A stretch of DNA of 64,000 nucleotides, from positions 10,416,938-10,480,937 of the forward strand of contig JAZAYU010000008.1 in the NCBI GenBank assembly GCA_038501625.1, in the 5' to 3' direction. The stretch comes from Corbicula japonica (taxonomy: Eukaryota > Mollusca > Bivalvia > Venerida > Cyrenidae). This document shows positions 24,517-38,800 of the stretch, piece by piece; position 1 is the stretch's first letter; the number at the start of each line of letters is the position of its first letter. Position numbers and translations under genes: made by a program. The notes beneath the pieces were generated by a model. That model worked only from the letters and a program-made list of their open reading frames with translations. It made no database searches and was not told where the DNA came from.

Positions 24517-26871
24517 ATCCCCCGCCGATGAAATCGGGAGGGGGATATTGTTTTGGCGTTGTCCGTCCGTCACGGTGTCACGGCGTCACGTCGTCACGTC
24601 GTCACGCTGTCCGTCCGAATTTCGTTTCCGCGCTATTTCTCCGCAACCACTGGATGGATTTCAACGAAACTTGGTGGCAACCATCAGTACCAAGAGGAGA
24701 TGCGCATATCGTCGTCTTGTTCCGGTCAGACCATTTAACACAGAGTTATGGCCCTTTGATAACCTATGCATTATGTATATAGAGCAGTATTCGTTTCCGC
24801 GCTATTTCTCTGCAACTACTGTATGGATTTCAATGAAACTTGGTGGGAACCATCAGTACCAAGAGGAGATGCGCATATCGTCGTCTTGTTCCGGTCAGAC
24901 CATTTAACACAGAGTTATGGCCCTTTGATAAACTATGCATTATGTATATAGAGCAGTGTTTGTTTCCGCGCTATTTCTCTGCAACTGCTGTATGGATTTC
25001 AATGAAACTTGCTGAAAACCATCTTTACCAAGAGGAGATGCGCATATCGTCGTCTTGTTGACATCAGACTATTTAACACAGGGTTATTGCCCTTTGATAA
25101 CTTATGCATTATGCATATAGTGCAGTATTTATTTCCGTGCCATTTCTCTGCAACTACCAGATGGATTTCAATGAATCTTTCTGAGAACCATCAATACCGA
25201 GAGAAGATGCGCATGTTGTTGTCTTGTTCCAGTCAGACTGTTGAACACAGAGTTACGGCCCTTTGATAACTTATGCATTATGCATATAAAGCAGTATTCA
25301 TTTCCTTGCTATTTCTCTGCAACTACTGAATGTATTTCAATGAAACTTTCTGAAAACCATCAATACCAAGAAGAGATGCGCATGTCATCGTCTTGTTCCA
25401 GTCAGACTGTTTAACACAGAGTTATTGCCCTTTGATAACTTATGTTTTATGCATATAGAGTAGTATTCATTTCTGCGCTATTTCTCTGCAACTACTGGAT
25501 GGATTTCAATAAATCTTTCTGAGAACCATCAATACCAAGAGGAGATGCGCATATCATCATCTTGTTCTGGTCAGACTGTTAAACACAGAGTTACGGCTCT
25601 TTGATAACTTATGCATTATGCATATAGAGCAGTATTCATTTCCCAGCTATTTCTCTGCAACTACTGAATGGAATTCAATGAAACTTTCTTGAAACCATCA
25701 ATACCAAGAAGAGCTGCACATATCATTGTCTTGTTCCGGTCAGACTGTTTATCACAGAGTTATGGCTCTTTGATAACTTATGCATTATGCATATAGAGCA
25801 GTATTTGTTTCCGTGCAACTTTTGGATGGATTTCAATGAAACACTTTCTGGAAACCATCTATACCAAGAGGAAATGCGCATATCACCCTCTTGTTCCCGT
25901 CAGACTATTTAACACAGGGTTATGGCCCTTTGATAACTAATGCATTATGCATATTATAGAGCAGTATTCATTTCCCCTATTTCTCTGCAACTACTGGATG
26001 GATTTCAATTAATCTTTCTGAGAACCATAACAGATGTGTATATTGTTATCTTGTTCCAGTTGGACTGTAACACAGAGTTATTGCCCTTTGATAACTTATG
26101 TATGATGCATATAGAGAAGTATTTGTTTCCGCTCTATTTCTTTGCAAGTTCTTGATGGATTGAAATGAAACTTTCTGGGAAACATCAATACTGAGATGAG
26201 ATGCACATTTTGTCATCTTGTTCCGGTCAGACTATTTAACACAGAGTTATTGCCCTTTGATAACTAATGTATTATGCATATAGAGCAGAATTTGTTTCCG
26301 CACTATTTCTCTGCAACTACTGGGTGGATTTTAATGAAACTTTCTGGGAACCATCAATACAAAAAGGAGACGCGCATATTGTCATCTTGTTTCAGTCAGA
26401 TCCTTTAACACAGAGTTATGGCCCTTTGATAAATTATGCATTTTGCATGTAGAGCAGTATTTATTTCCTTGCTATTTCTCGGCAGGAATCTATGGAAACC
26501 ATCAATACCAAGACAAGATGCCCATATTTTTGTCTTGTTCTGGTCTGACCGTTTAACACAGTTATGGCCCTTTGATAAGTTATGCACTATGCATATAGAT
26601 TAGTATTCGTTTCCATGCCACTTCTATGCAACTTCTGCATGGATTTATATTAAATAAAGCGCTATATTTTTACTACTGCATTCTTCATTTCAACACTTTG
26701 AAGACTTTTAGTCTTATTTTTATATTCTGTTTTTTTTTTATATCTGAAGTTTTTTTTCACCTTTTTTGACATCCATGATAAATATCGAAATAAAGCCCTA
26801 TGTCTTCAGCTGTTATGTTAGTAACAACCAGTATTCGGCGGGGGATATAAATTCAACGAATTTGCTTGTTT
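24517..26871 (+). mobile_element. Tandem-array element with about 12 units of about 168 bp
   Basis: The ends are inverted: ATCCCCCGCCGA at 24517-24528 and TCGGCGGGGGAT at 26835-26846, followed by the hairpin AAATTCAACGAATTT (26849-26863) and GCTTGTT. After the left end comes a CCGTCCGTC/GTCACG microsatellite. The units then carry TTTCCGCGCTATTTCTCTGC, ATGGATTTCAATGAAACTT, GTTATGGCCCTTTGATAA and TGCATTATGCATATAGAGCA, diverging towards the right. Open frames within the array follow its periodicity and are not genes. Resembles non-autonomous Helitron-like (pearl/HINE) elements reported in bivalves; that assignment is inference. Confidence 0.75.
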
Positions 26872-26879
26872 TATTTTCT

Positions 26880-28206
26880 ATGATTTGTGCATGACTCTAC
26901 CTCAGTAAATTACTCTTTGCGAACTTACAGCAGTTGTGCTCGTGGTCATTACTTTTTGTCTTTGATGACTTGCCGTCGGACGTGATATCGAAAAAACATG
27001 TATAATTTTTTATTCAAACTTCATTTCTTTCTTGTATTGCAAATATAAGCATAAGAATGAATATTACAATTTATATCACAGACTCTAACTGCGAATTTTA
27101 ATAAGTTGCAAAAGGTCCTGTGATTTATCAAATGCCCATGACGATAGATTGGGGGACGCAAGAAACATGCAATACTAAGTTTTCCATTGATTAACAATTG
27201 ACTACTTTGTTGTTTTGATTTAATTTTAAGCAGATATGTCACATACAGTGGCAAGTGTGCAGGGGTGCGAAGTTGTTTATTGGCAATACAAAGGTCAGAA
27301 TTGAGAGCAAGTAATATGCGTGAAGTCCAAGTTTTGACACTCAAGACCATCACAGTTACAGCAATTTTGTCGTCAAATGAATCAATTTTGCACGAAACTT
27401 GTTTCCATTTCTTTCTGAAACCAATAATATTGATTTGTATCCACAAACTTTGAACATCGAACCACCCGGGACAAAAAAATCGGGGAAATTAGGAGGGATC
27501 ATCTGAACCCCCCTCCCTGGATCCGCCACTGCATAGTATCTTGATTTTTCTTTGGGTTGACTATAGCTGCCAGCATCCTTTCTTTTTTTATTGATGAACA
27601 TGCAAGGAGGAGTGTAGTGGACCCTTGAGATAATTCATTCTTGCACACCACACAATTTTGATAATGATGAGCTGTGAAAATAAGATTATCATATTTTAAC
27701 AATTTCCAAAAGAAATGTTATGAAATAGTTATAAACAGATGAATATTGATAATAAAGGAGACAAAAGTTGAAAAAATGAATTTTGTTAGAAAGGTAATAA
27801 AATGTGGTACCTGCTATATTGTCTAATCCAGGTGTCAAAATAAAGCACTTTTTGCTCCAATCAATCCAAAAAAAATTAAATTACAATATCCAGTTCAATG
27901 TACCCAGTAGGGCCAACCAGTGTTATTTTTCAAAATAACTTTTTAAACATTGACTTTAATAAATTTCAAAACTGCGCAAATAGTATCACACAAGATTTAC
28001 ATTGTTATATACGTAGAGATTGTCGTAAAGGTAAACGCTGGTGGGCATGATTTGCTTGCTTTTTTCATGGATGAGTGACCTCATGGGCCAATGGATGATG
28101 TGTTTGGATTTTGATTTATAAGAGCAATATTTCCAAGTTATTTTGAAAGAATAAAACTGGTTGTCCCTAGAGGGAACATTGAACTGGCTATTGTTATTAA
28201 TTATTA
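26880..28206. other. Gene-free stretch
   Basis: AT-rich with no recognisable coding. On the minus strand a CAGTGGCGGATCCAGGG sequence at about 27515-27532 looks like a hAT-type terminus, widely found in animals; the partner end was not found. Confidence 0.4.
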
Positions 28207-29625
28207 TACCCCCACAAACATAGTTTGAGGGGTTATATAGGACTGAGCTTGTTGGTCGGTCGGTGTGTCGGTCGGTCAGATTCTTCGTTTCCGGATAATA
28301 ACTCATGAAAGGCTTAACAGATTTAAGTTATTTTTGGTACACAGGTGTAACATTATGAGATACATGTCAAGTTCGATTTTGGGGCTTGTGGGGTCAGTGT
28401 CAAGGTAACTGTTACTAAAAATAATAGAAAAATGCTTTCCAGACCATAACACATGAAAGGCATCAAATATTTTAAAAATGTTTGGTACACAGGTGTAACA
28501 TCACAAGATACAGGTCAGGTTCGACTTTGGGGCTGGTGGGGTCAGTGTCAAGGTCAGTGTTACTAAAAATAGAAAAAAATGGTTTCCAGATGATAACTCA
28601 TGAAATACTTCACAAATTAAGTCCTTTTTTGGGACATAGATGTAACATCAGAAGATATAGGTTGAGTTCGACTTTGGGACCTGTGGGGTCAATGTCAAGG
28701 TCACTGTTACTTAAAATAGAAAAACTGTGTCTGGATGATAACTCATGAAATACTTTATAGATTTAATTATTTTTTGGGACACAGATGTAAAATTACAAGA
28801 TACAGGTTAGGTTTGACTTTGGGGCCTGTGGGTTCAAGGTCAAGGCCACTGTTATTTTAACTTAAACACTTCATTTCCACTCATTAACTATAGCTTGGAA
28901 TGAGATTGTTGAATGAAATTTGGTGTATTGGTGGTTTCTGTGAAGACGACTTTTGGAATTGAAAGTAAGGCCTGTGGGGTCAAGGTCGCTGTTACTAAAA
29001 ATAGAAAAACTGTATATGCTCAATAACTGTAGTTCAGAATGAGATATTGTGATGAAAATTGCTATATAGGTAGTGTCTGTTAAGAGAAAACTTGGTTGGC
29101 CTAGTGGGGTCAAGGTCACTCTACTAAAAATAGAAAAAATGGTTTCTGGATAATTTCTAATGAAAGGCTTCACATATTTTAACATTTTTTAGCACACAGT
29201 TGTTGGATAAAGTTAAGTAAAGGTCACTGTTATTAACATATTCAAACAATTTCTGCTCAATAAATTTAGAAGGAGTGAGATATTGTGATGAACTTGGTGT
29301 ATATGTGTCTACTTTGAAGACGTCACTTTGGATTGAAAGTGGGGCAACTGTTGTAATGGTCACTGTTACTAAATTTTAGGATAGAAAAACTTTTTATCCT
29401 AAATTACTTTAGTGAGGAATGAGATATTGTGGTGAAACTTATTGTTTAGGTTGCTTCTTTGAAGACTGCTTGGGATTGAAAGTAGTTGTGTGGGGTCAAG
29501 GTCACTACTACATGTGTCCATGCATCTAGTGTTTGTTACATTATGCCATTGATTCTAAGAATTCCCAGTTCAAGTATAAAGCACACATGTGGGGGTATTT
29601 AATCACTGTCAGTGATAATTCTAGT
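28207..29625 (+). mobile_element. Tandem-array element with about nine units of about 147 bp
   Basis: Left end ATACCCCCACA (28207), inverted at the right end as TGTGGGGGTAT (to 29597), followed by the hairpin CACTGTCAGTG and ATAATTCTAG. A GGTCGGTCGGTGTGTCGGTC microsatellite follows the left end. The units carry GATAACTCATGAAA, GGTGTAACAT, GACTTTGGGGC and GGGGTCA..GTCAAGGTCACTGTTACT. It lies directly upstream of the TOE1 start exon (29826). Confidence 0.7.
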
Positions 29626-29835
29626 TTTGGATTTATTTGAGTGGAAAGTGGCACGTGCCCCCCACTGAATATGCCTGTGAAGTTTGTGAATAAATCTGAA
29701 TAAAAATACATCATTCCACCATGACTGGGTTTCTGCCACAAATTTCTTTTTAAATCCTTGCTGGTAGACTAAATTTACTTGTGTCTAATCTTTTGAATGC
29801 ATGTTTTTAAAATGTATATTTTCAGCAAGAAAAAG

Positions 29836-32800
29836 ATGTCAAACTTTAGTCGTGTTCCAGTGATTGATGTACATAGTGATAACCTACGGGAGGTATGGCC
29901 TTCAATGATATTAGCCATGTCAAATGCTGCCTTCATAGGACTGGACACGGTAAGCTCATGTTAAAGTTTAGTCTCTAAATTATGTCTTTAATCACATGGG
30001 TGACCAGTAAGCCAGTGGTGGAGATAAGATCACAGCTGATCTGGAGCTACACAGTTCTCCCATACAATAATAGTAATATCCACAAAGGAAAGGGTTACCA
30101 TTAATTTAAGTTGGAAAGAAAATGACATAGATAAATGGAGGTTAGGTTTTTTTTCACAGTTTGCTCACAAAAGTTTTTTTCTGAAACAGCAAGGTATTTA
30201 GATCATCTCAACAATAGGGATTCCATGATCTGATTATTCACTCTACCTGTTTAATTAAATAGGCTGACTTTTGTTGCATGGATTTGGGAACACATCTATA
30301 TTGCTATTGGAATTTGCTTTAGGGGAAATTGGAAAAAGCTATAGGGCTGGTAATTGAAAACTTTTTCTGTGGGTTTAACTAACTCAGGGTTAAATTTAAA
30401 AAAAATAAGGACAGTTGTGTGGAATATTTTGAACACCTTTTTATGTCTGACAGTAGAAACTTTTTCTTCTAGTGTACAAATGCATAAAGTAAAACCTATG
30501 CATTTAGAAAATATGCTCATAATTGAAAGAAATTACTTATTCTAAATTTGACCCTATGTTAGTTTAACCCGCTCATAAAGTTTTGAACAACTGGCTGTAG
30601 CTCGTAAATCTCGAGTTGAGACTTTATTTGCTTTTGATTTATTTCAGGAGCTCAGTGGACTTGGACACAGGAAGAGATTGGTTGCAAAGTGAGTTAATTG
30701 TTTGAAGTTGTTTAAATTAACCTTAACCCTATACTCCATATATACACCTTTTTTGCTTTGACAAAAGTTTTAGATCCAGATCAGCCAGCACATCTGTGCC
30801 ATCTGATCAGGATCTAAACTGTTGGCTTTTAAATTCATTAGGTTATTACTGACCTAAAGGCAAATGTTTTAGATCTAGATCAGATGACAATAATGTTGAT
30901 TTTTGCTGGTCACCGATGTGATAATGGGTGTATACTTGTATATGGAGTAAAGGGTTAAAGTGCTAAGAACAGCCTTTGTCACATTTGTAGCCAGCCTAGA
31001 CTCATCCTTCTATGCAATTTTTACTATTTAGTTAATAAGTTCAGTGAATTAATTTCAGTAAAACACACTTTAACAAGGAATATGCTAAATTGAAGGGTAG
31101 TTGAGGGCATTACATTAATTCCGCAGCTAAAAGGTGAAACAAGTGTTTTGGACAGGCTGCCACACCCACATAATTTCAAGTTAATCCTTTCTTCCATATG
31201 TACGCATTTTTACACATGTGGAAACAGTGTAAATCCAAATCAGCTGGCATATACATGCTGTCTGATCTGAATCTGCACTGGTTGCATCTTCATCAGAAAT
31301 AACTAAATCAAAAAGCGAATAGTGCAGATCCTGGTCAGACAGCATGGATGTGCCAGCTGATCTAGATCTGCAGTGTTCGCCCATACCATAAAGGGGTATA
31401 TATGGAGTAAAAAGTTAATAATCAACATGGTATTTTGGGGAATTTTTAGGGTCTACTGTACAGTAGAGATCTTTTGTTGATAGCACTAGAGCTGTCTGAA
31501 TTTTGTTTTTAGATTGAAATGATTGTGACATTGTTACTGAAAATAAAAGATGATTGTTGATTGTATGCTTCTGTTCACACTTCACAGGTCGATAGAGGAC
31601 CGTTACAGAAACATTTGTGAAATCGCAAGGTCAAGGTCAATCCTTTCTCTTGGAGTATCTTGTTTCCAGGAAATGCCACACCGGCAGAGTAACCAATCAG
31701 ATTCCAGCTTACAACCAAGCAGCCTATCAGGATCCAGCTACATAGTTCAAACATTCAACATCATGCTTCTGTGTGATCAGGAGTTTGTGGTGGAGCCACT
31801 GTCCCTCAGGTTTCTCGTGCAGCATGGGTTTGATTTTAATAAGCAGTTTGAAAAAGGGATCCCCTATTACAGAGGTGATGATAGGGTATGTACACATTTT
31901 TTTATATACTTTGAAATCAAATATATGCTCTTAAGTTAATTTCTCAGTGTATTGAATGTGAAAATCCACAAATTTAAAATAGTAGAATCATTTTTATTAG
32001 TATTGCCCTTTTACCCATTGTTATTCAGTACATGCATTGTATTTTCAATCAGCAAGTTTAGGAAATGGGTTCAAGCTTGAATATGTCATCTCATGACCAA
32101 TAAACAGTTATAACAGTTTTGGCTATTTCATGTAAGTTTGTCTGGTGAAGTCCTTTAGATTTTACATTAAAAAAATGTTTTAAAAACAGTGCAAGATAGA
32201 AATATTCTTTACATCTGAACTCCTAAGTAATGTATTTTGACTACTTTAATGGTAACACGATATGTGCCAATACTAATTTTGAAGCTCCGTGCTATTAACT
32301 GAACCTTTGGTCAATAGACTAACTTACTTAGACTGACAGAATGATTACCAATGAAGTTCATAGAATATGCACCTAAACATTTTCCTCCATCTAAAGCCTC
32401 ATTGACATGAGCGAACGGCATAGATCAAGATCAGCCAGCATGTCGGTCCCATCTGATCAAGATCAACACCATTTGCTTTTTGGCCAGAAATAACATAATA
32501 AATAAAAACAAACGTTGTAGATCCTGACCAGACCAGCTTTTTATGGAGGAAACAGTTAAATGTATAATGTTACACAGTGAATGAAGGTCTGAACCTATAA
32601 GAACTGATCACTGCTTGTGTCAGATTTGCTACAGTAAGGCAAACATGTTAGAGTATGCACTTCACTGTTTAGGTTCTGTTTAACACTTGACTGTATAAAT
32701 TTATGGGCTCAGAGTGAAGGGAAGGCACCCTATTGATGCAGACGGTTGAGGGAAAATAATTCGAGAACATCAGAATTTGTATTTCAGGCAGATGATAAGT

Positions 32801-35800
32801 CAATTCAGACTGTGCGACATTTATTTGCTGAGCTGGTGTCTATGAAGAAACCTGTAGTACTTCACAATGGACTGGTTGACTTGATGTTTATGTATGAAAA
32901 CCTGTATACCAGTCTGCCTCCATCTTCTACAATGTTTCTCGCTGACCTGGTGGATATGTTTCCAAATGGGATTATTGACACAAAGTACATCATAGACTAT
33001 ACACATCTGATGCAGGCATCTTACCTGGAATATGTGTTCAGGAAATGGTATACAAAACACATTTTTTATGCTGTAGTATCTTTGAAGTGTCCATTATGAA
33101 TGTTTGCGCATTAGCTGCAGACAACATAATTTGCATGACGTGAATTTATGCTGTTACAATATTTCCACAAAGTAAACTGTTATATCATTTAATTTCACTG
33201 GCATATTATTTTTTCTCATTTTCATTATCTTTTGCTTTATAATTAAAATTCTAAAAAATTTAACCTGCTGGAAATCTGTAGTTATCACGGTAACTAAGTA
33301 ATCATTCAATGAAATAGAACTCCCAAGATATTTTTACTTTTGAGATTTCATTTTTTGGAAAGACTTCTGACAACATTTTCTTCGATTTCTTCCAATTCTT
33401 TCAATTTTGATGCAGATAAATACATATTATTATATTCTTCGGCTGATAGAAGCCACAGGTTTCATCCACTTATCATCAAACTTGGTCAAAATGTTTGTTT
33501 TATGGTGTTTCTTCCATTCAGAACAGGGTCATCTTAGATCAAAAACTAGTCAACTATATCAAATTTAAGAAAATAATCCCTATTAACACAATATATGTCA
33601 TATTTTTCATCAGATTACTATCAAACTTACTCAGAATTTTAATTTTGATAGTTTCCCTGTCCCTTTTAAAACTGGGTCCCCTTTATCAAAAGCTAGGTCA
33701 GTAGGTCATATCAAAGAATCATTGTGGTAACACTAATAAGAGGCAAGAATGTGTTGATGACATCAAAGACCAGTTAACCCTTTCCTCCACATATACACCT
33801 TTATGGCATGGGCAGCTGGCACCTTATCGCACATGCAATTACATGTGTGAATATGGAGTAGAGGGATAAAAACTGATAACAGTATTTCAAAATTCATTCT
33901 GAAACATCTTTGTTGTTTCCATAATACATGTATATGACATCAATTTGAAGCACTGCTTATTGCCTTTCTTTAAATATCTCTTTTAGATAAAGAAATAGAA
34001 ATTTCATAATTTCTATTCCCATATTACGTACGAATGTACCTGATCTGGATCTAAACTGTTTGCCCATGCCATAAAGGTGTGGAGGAAAGGGCTGAAGTGG
34101 TCATGAGGTGATAATTGAACCCCCAACTGGTTCATGTGATATTTTTCACAGTCAATGTGAAACCAAATGTTAAGTTTTATTGGTTCACTCCCAATACTGT
34201 ACATAACTGTCTTATTTTCTGTGTTTATTTTAATTCTGATTGTTCTTTTTATTGCTGATGAAGTATTTTTTTATTTCTAAAGAAAAACACTCAAAAGTGT
34301 GTTTTTGCTCTGGATCAGATTTCAGCCGTAAAAAGTACTAATGAATATTTTATTTTGTTTTCATGGTTTTAATTATTGTTTATTAGCTTTTTTGTTATTG
34401 TAGTCAGAAGGACAATGAGGTGAAGTCTGGTAAATGCTCGGTGCATTTCCCCCATTACCCAACAGGCTACAGTCATGTGACGTACAGGAACTGTAACATT
34501 AAACCTCGATACAATGTAGAGCAGAACCTGGAAGGTTACAGAGCAGCGCTGTGTGAAACATACCCAGTAAGTCTTGTGTTTGAGTGTGACCCTGTAAGTC
34601 TCTTAACCTGTAAGTCTAGTATGGGACAAATCATCACCTTACCTGAAAACAGTTTATCTCATCTGTATTTTAATGGTACTTATACCATTTTTGCAATAAG
34701 GTGTGATATAACCTGTAAGTCAAGTCTTTAAACCCTTTAATCCATGGCTATGCTTTTTATCACATGGATGACCAGCGTAGATCCAAATCGACCAGCACAG
34801 AAGTTTACCAACTTACTTAACTGTGCACACATCATGACCCTGACAAGTTACATAACTGAGGCTACCTTTTTTCTTGGGTAATCTCTGCATTTGTACATAG
34901 AGAAATGGTTAACAGTGCACAGGTCATGACCCTGAAAAGAAACATAACTATTGCTATGTTTTTTTCTTGAATTATCTCCTCTTTTTATACTTCAAGAAAT
35001 GGTTAACCTGTTAAGGCAGGTTGGCTTTTTCTAAATATCTACAAATAGCAATGGCATGAAAGTTAACATACTTTCTTATTTTTGATGTTAATTAGAAGTA
35101 ACCTGTGATCATAGATGGTGTTTTAACAGTGTGCTGTCATTTTAAATTTGTATCATGACAAAGAATGCAACCAGGGGCATATGAGATTTCTGAACCCAGG
35201 GCTCTTACTAGAGGGAGACTTGGGAGAAGTGGTCTCCCAAATTGACAAGACTTCTACCTTCTTTTAGCTACTATGAGAGAAGTAATTTTGTATAGGCTAT
35301 ATAGGGAAAGAATTCTGTTGACTGCAAACATTCTCTGTAATTCAGTAAAATTATGACAGAATTTCTCCCTGATTTCCAAGTCTAGTAAGAGCCTTGGAAC
35401 AGTTGTGAAGTCTTGTTTACCCAGGAATGTGTTACCCTCACAAACATATCAAAATAAAATTCCTGCAAAAACATCAAAAACAACAACTTCTCATTGTGCG
35501 GTTTGCTAAATGAACAGTAGTTACTATAATGAAAAATAATTGTTATGAACACAAACATCTGGAATTCATTCACATCTTGTGAATTGATTGAATGTAAAGG
35601 TAACTTGATACTGAAAGGGTTGTTTATAGATAATTATACATTCACCCTAGTCATTGTTTATTCAATGTCAGCTTTTTTTAAGGAAATTTGAGAATTTATT
35701 AGTTTGTTTCACAGCCATCAGAGATATTGAATATCTGACGAGATATGTGATCTTTATGTGTGGGGTGTAGGGGAAAACAACAATTTCACAAAGTACATAC

Positions 35801-38800
35801 AGTTTTTATTTATGGTTAAATTGGATTACATTTTTAATTTACAAGATTCATTATTGCCTTTGTACATTCTGTTTATGCTAACAAACAGCTTTGTGAGAAA
35901 TAACACATCGAAATCTGTAGTATCAGTACACGAAATCTAAGACAGAAGACGCAGTGTTCTACTTATAAACGAGGTGTCGCTGTCAATCTTACTATGAAAG
36001 AGTACCAAATAGATACCAATGATGATCTTGAGATGTGGACAGGTTCTTTGTTGTGTAAGTTGTTCTTTGTAACAAAACATGGGATTGTCATCAGCTTTGA
36101 CAATTTTTTCAAGATCTTTAATATGGCTTTTGAAGCACCAGAAGAAAACAAAGCCAACTGCTTATCAGTTTGGGCATATCCTATATACACAGAGTGACTC
36201 TGCTCTCAGAGTAGCAGTAACATTCTAGTGAATGCCTTGTCTCCTGTCATCACAGCAGGGTCAGATGCATGGTTTCCAGATAGACTGTTCGTTTGGGACA
36301 GTCTTAGGGTATTTACACGATGATTTCTAACTTCTGCCCAATATCCCCATGAAAGTTAAATATTGCTGCCCAAAATGGTGTGTGAGTAACCCCACTGAAC
36401 CCCCTCTGGATGTGCTCCTGCTAAGATCTCTATTTTAGAGCATTATCTTTGCAACAACTCACCGGCTTCAGTAAGAAAGTGTTGTGCCCAGGAACTAAGA
36501 AACTATAACCCTTCCTCAAAGGACTCTTCTAAAGCAAGAGTCAAGGTTGTGAAATTAAAATTCTGTGAAAAATCCATTGTATCTGCAGTAAACTTCACAC
36601 AAGTTTTCATTTGAAGGAGTGTAGCATCCTTTGATGACTGTGGGGAATAAACTCATCGGGTAAATAAAAAATACAAAGCGGTCCCAGGTTCGACCTTTTA
36701 ATGTTTTCGACGTTTTGTGCTCTGGGCGGAAGTGACACACAAAGGCGCGTTATCATATATAATTTCCAACATTCTGGGGGCCTCGAAAAGTAAAAACATA
36801 CAAATAATTACCACATATATAAAAATACACGCTCGAAATATCACTTGGAATTGTAAAATGAATGATAGATAATCATTTGAGAGATACCAGTCTTGTATTA
36901 TTCATTAAGAGTGAACAAATCTATTAAGAGTCACTTTCTATGAAAACTGAATTGAAGCACTGAGGTTCTAAATAAATCTCGTAAAACTCCAGTATCTCGG
37001 TATTAACACTAAAAGTTTGTCATTAGTCAATCTCTGCGAAAATAAAACAATTCTTTCAGAAATTATTTCTGTGGATTAACTTCTAGTATTGTAATATGTC
37101 TATTTATAAAGCCATTTGCGATTGGGATCATTGCCGAACTGTTCCTCCACAACGGCCAGCTTCAGTGGTGCTCGAGTCTTTACATCATTGGTCTGTAACA
37201 CATCACATAAAGGAATATCCGGTTTGTTGCGTCGGCTGATGGTGTGACGTTCCCTTACAGCAGAACAATACTCCCTTCTTGAAAGTTGCCTGAAGTTATC
37301 AATTAGCATTTGATGTTTGAGGCGCAAGGTTCTTGGCAGACGATCGTGAATAGGTTTCCATGGTAACCTAGCCTTGTATTGAGTGTTTTTATTTTCAAAT
37401 TGAGTCTGATGATATGCCTTGATAACATCCTTTGTTGCATCTTCAATTTTGTTTGCTGAAATTTCTACACTGTCGATGTCGTTTCAGCGACGTTACGACA
37501 TTCATGACGTAGTCTACATTTGACGAATTATTTGGTTGATGGATCGGACCCGAAAGCAAGTATCCAAGTTTTGACTGCACGGCTGTTTGGCCACTCCCAC
37601 GAATCACTGTATCTTGGACCACATGCCAATAATAATCAGCGCCTATCAGTAGGGATATCTCGAATAGGTTGTCATTGTTTTCCTGATGTGCTAGTTAGAG
37701 TCCTCGTAAATATGGCAATTTGGATGCTATCTGTTTCACTTTGTTTTGGAAAGGGAGGGCAATTGTCGGCACTGTAACTACTTGCAATTTTAGTTTAGCG
37801 TTGTCAGTGTGTAGGTAAATTTCTGCCATATCTAGATGTCGCACATGGTGAGTTCTGTCTCCAAATGAGGCTAAAAGTAGGGTGTCACTTCCGGTACGGC
37901 ATAGATTCATTTCGTTTGCCAATTTCTCGGCTATGAATGTTCTCTGAGCACCTTCATCAAAGAGAATATGTGCACTGGTTACGTATTTCTCATATCCTAC
38001 TTTGCCGACGGCGGTTTTCAGCAGTACGTCGGGACGCTCTTCTCTGGTATGCAGTATTGTGGTATCTGAGTTATGTGAAGATGTAACATGGAATTCTGGA
38101 TTCTAATAACAAATACTTGAATGATGACTCTTGTTGCAGAAACAACAGGTTTTCTTTGAATTACATGGCGAAATTTGGTGTCTTCCTAGACAATTGAAGC
38201 ATAGTTGATTCTGCTTTACAACTGTCATTCTTGTGTCCATATCTGAGTACTTTCTGCATTCATTACTGTAGTGATTCTCTTGACAGAACGCATATTTTAA
38301 TGAAGGTTTAGATTGGGAACTAGCAGCCTGAGTGTTAAATTCTGTTTGTTTTCTTGTATTTGCCTCGGTGTAAAAGATGGCAGTAGGTGATAGGCTTCAA
38401 TCGATGGTCTCGTATTTGAATTTCTAGCCTCAAGAATATTTATTTCTTTGTTTATCATGCACCTTAAGTCGTCTAAATTCCAAAAACTACTCACATTTTC
38501 ACGCGCAAGATTTTTCCGTATGTCTGTAGGTAATTTATCCAGAATAATTGGAACGAGCAGGCTTCCGTACGAATCTTGGCATTGTCCCATTGCCTCAAGT
38601 CCGCGAATGTATGTTTCCATCCGGTCGTGAAATTGTCTAAGACGTGTTGTTGTAGATGTTGGAGCTGGCAAGTTTAATAATGCTTGCATTGTTGCATGAA
38701 TAATTCTGTGTTGTTGTCCGTATCTATCTTTTAATAATTCAACGGCCGGGTTGTAATTAGCATTCGTAAGTGCAAATCCCGCAACTGTCATGGCAGCTTG

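Noticed and set aside
24528..26587. Several overlapping open frames with similar peptides
   Set aside because: They follow the 168-bp period of a tandem-array element and change frame with indels between units. The similarity is at DNA level.
27515..27532. CAGTGGCGGATCCAGGG-like end on the minus strand
   Set aside because: Looks like a common hAT-type terminus but no partner end or target duplication was found; mentioned only in the gap entry.
37520..37777. Plus-strand open frame inside the retroelement
   Set aside because: The minus strand carries the recognisable Pao protease/RT-proximal sequence here; the plus frame is its shadow.
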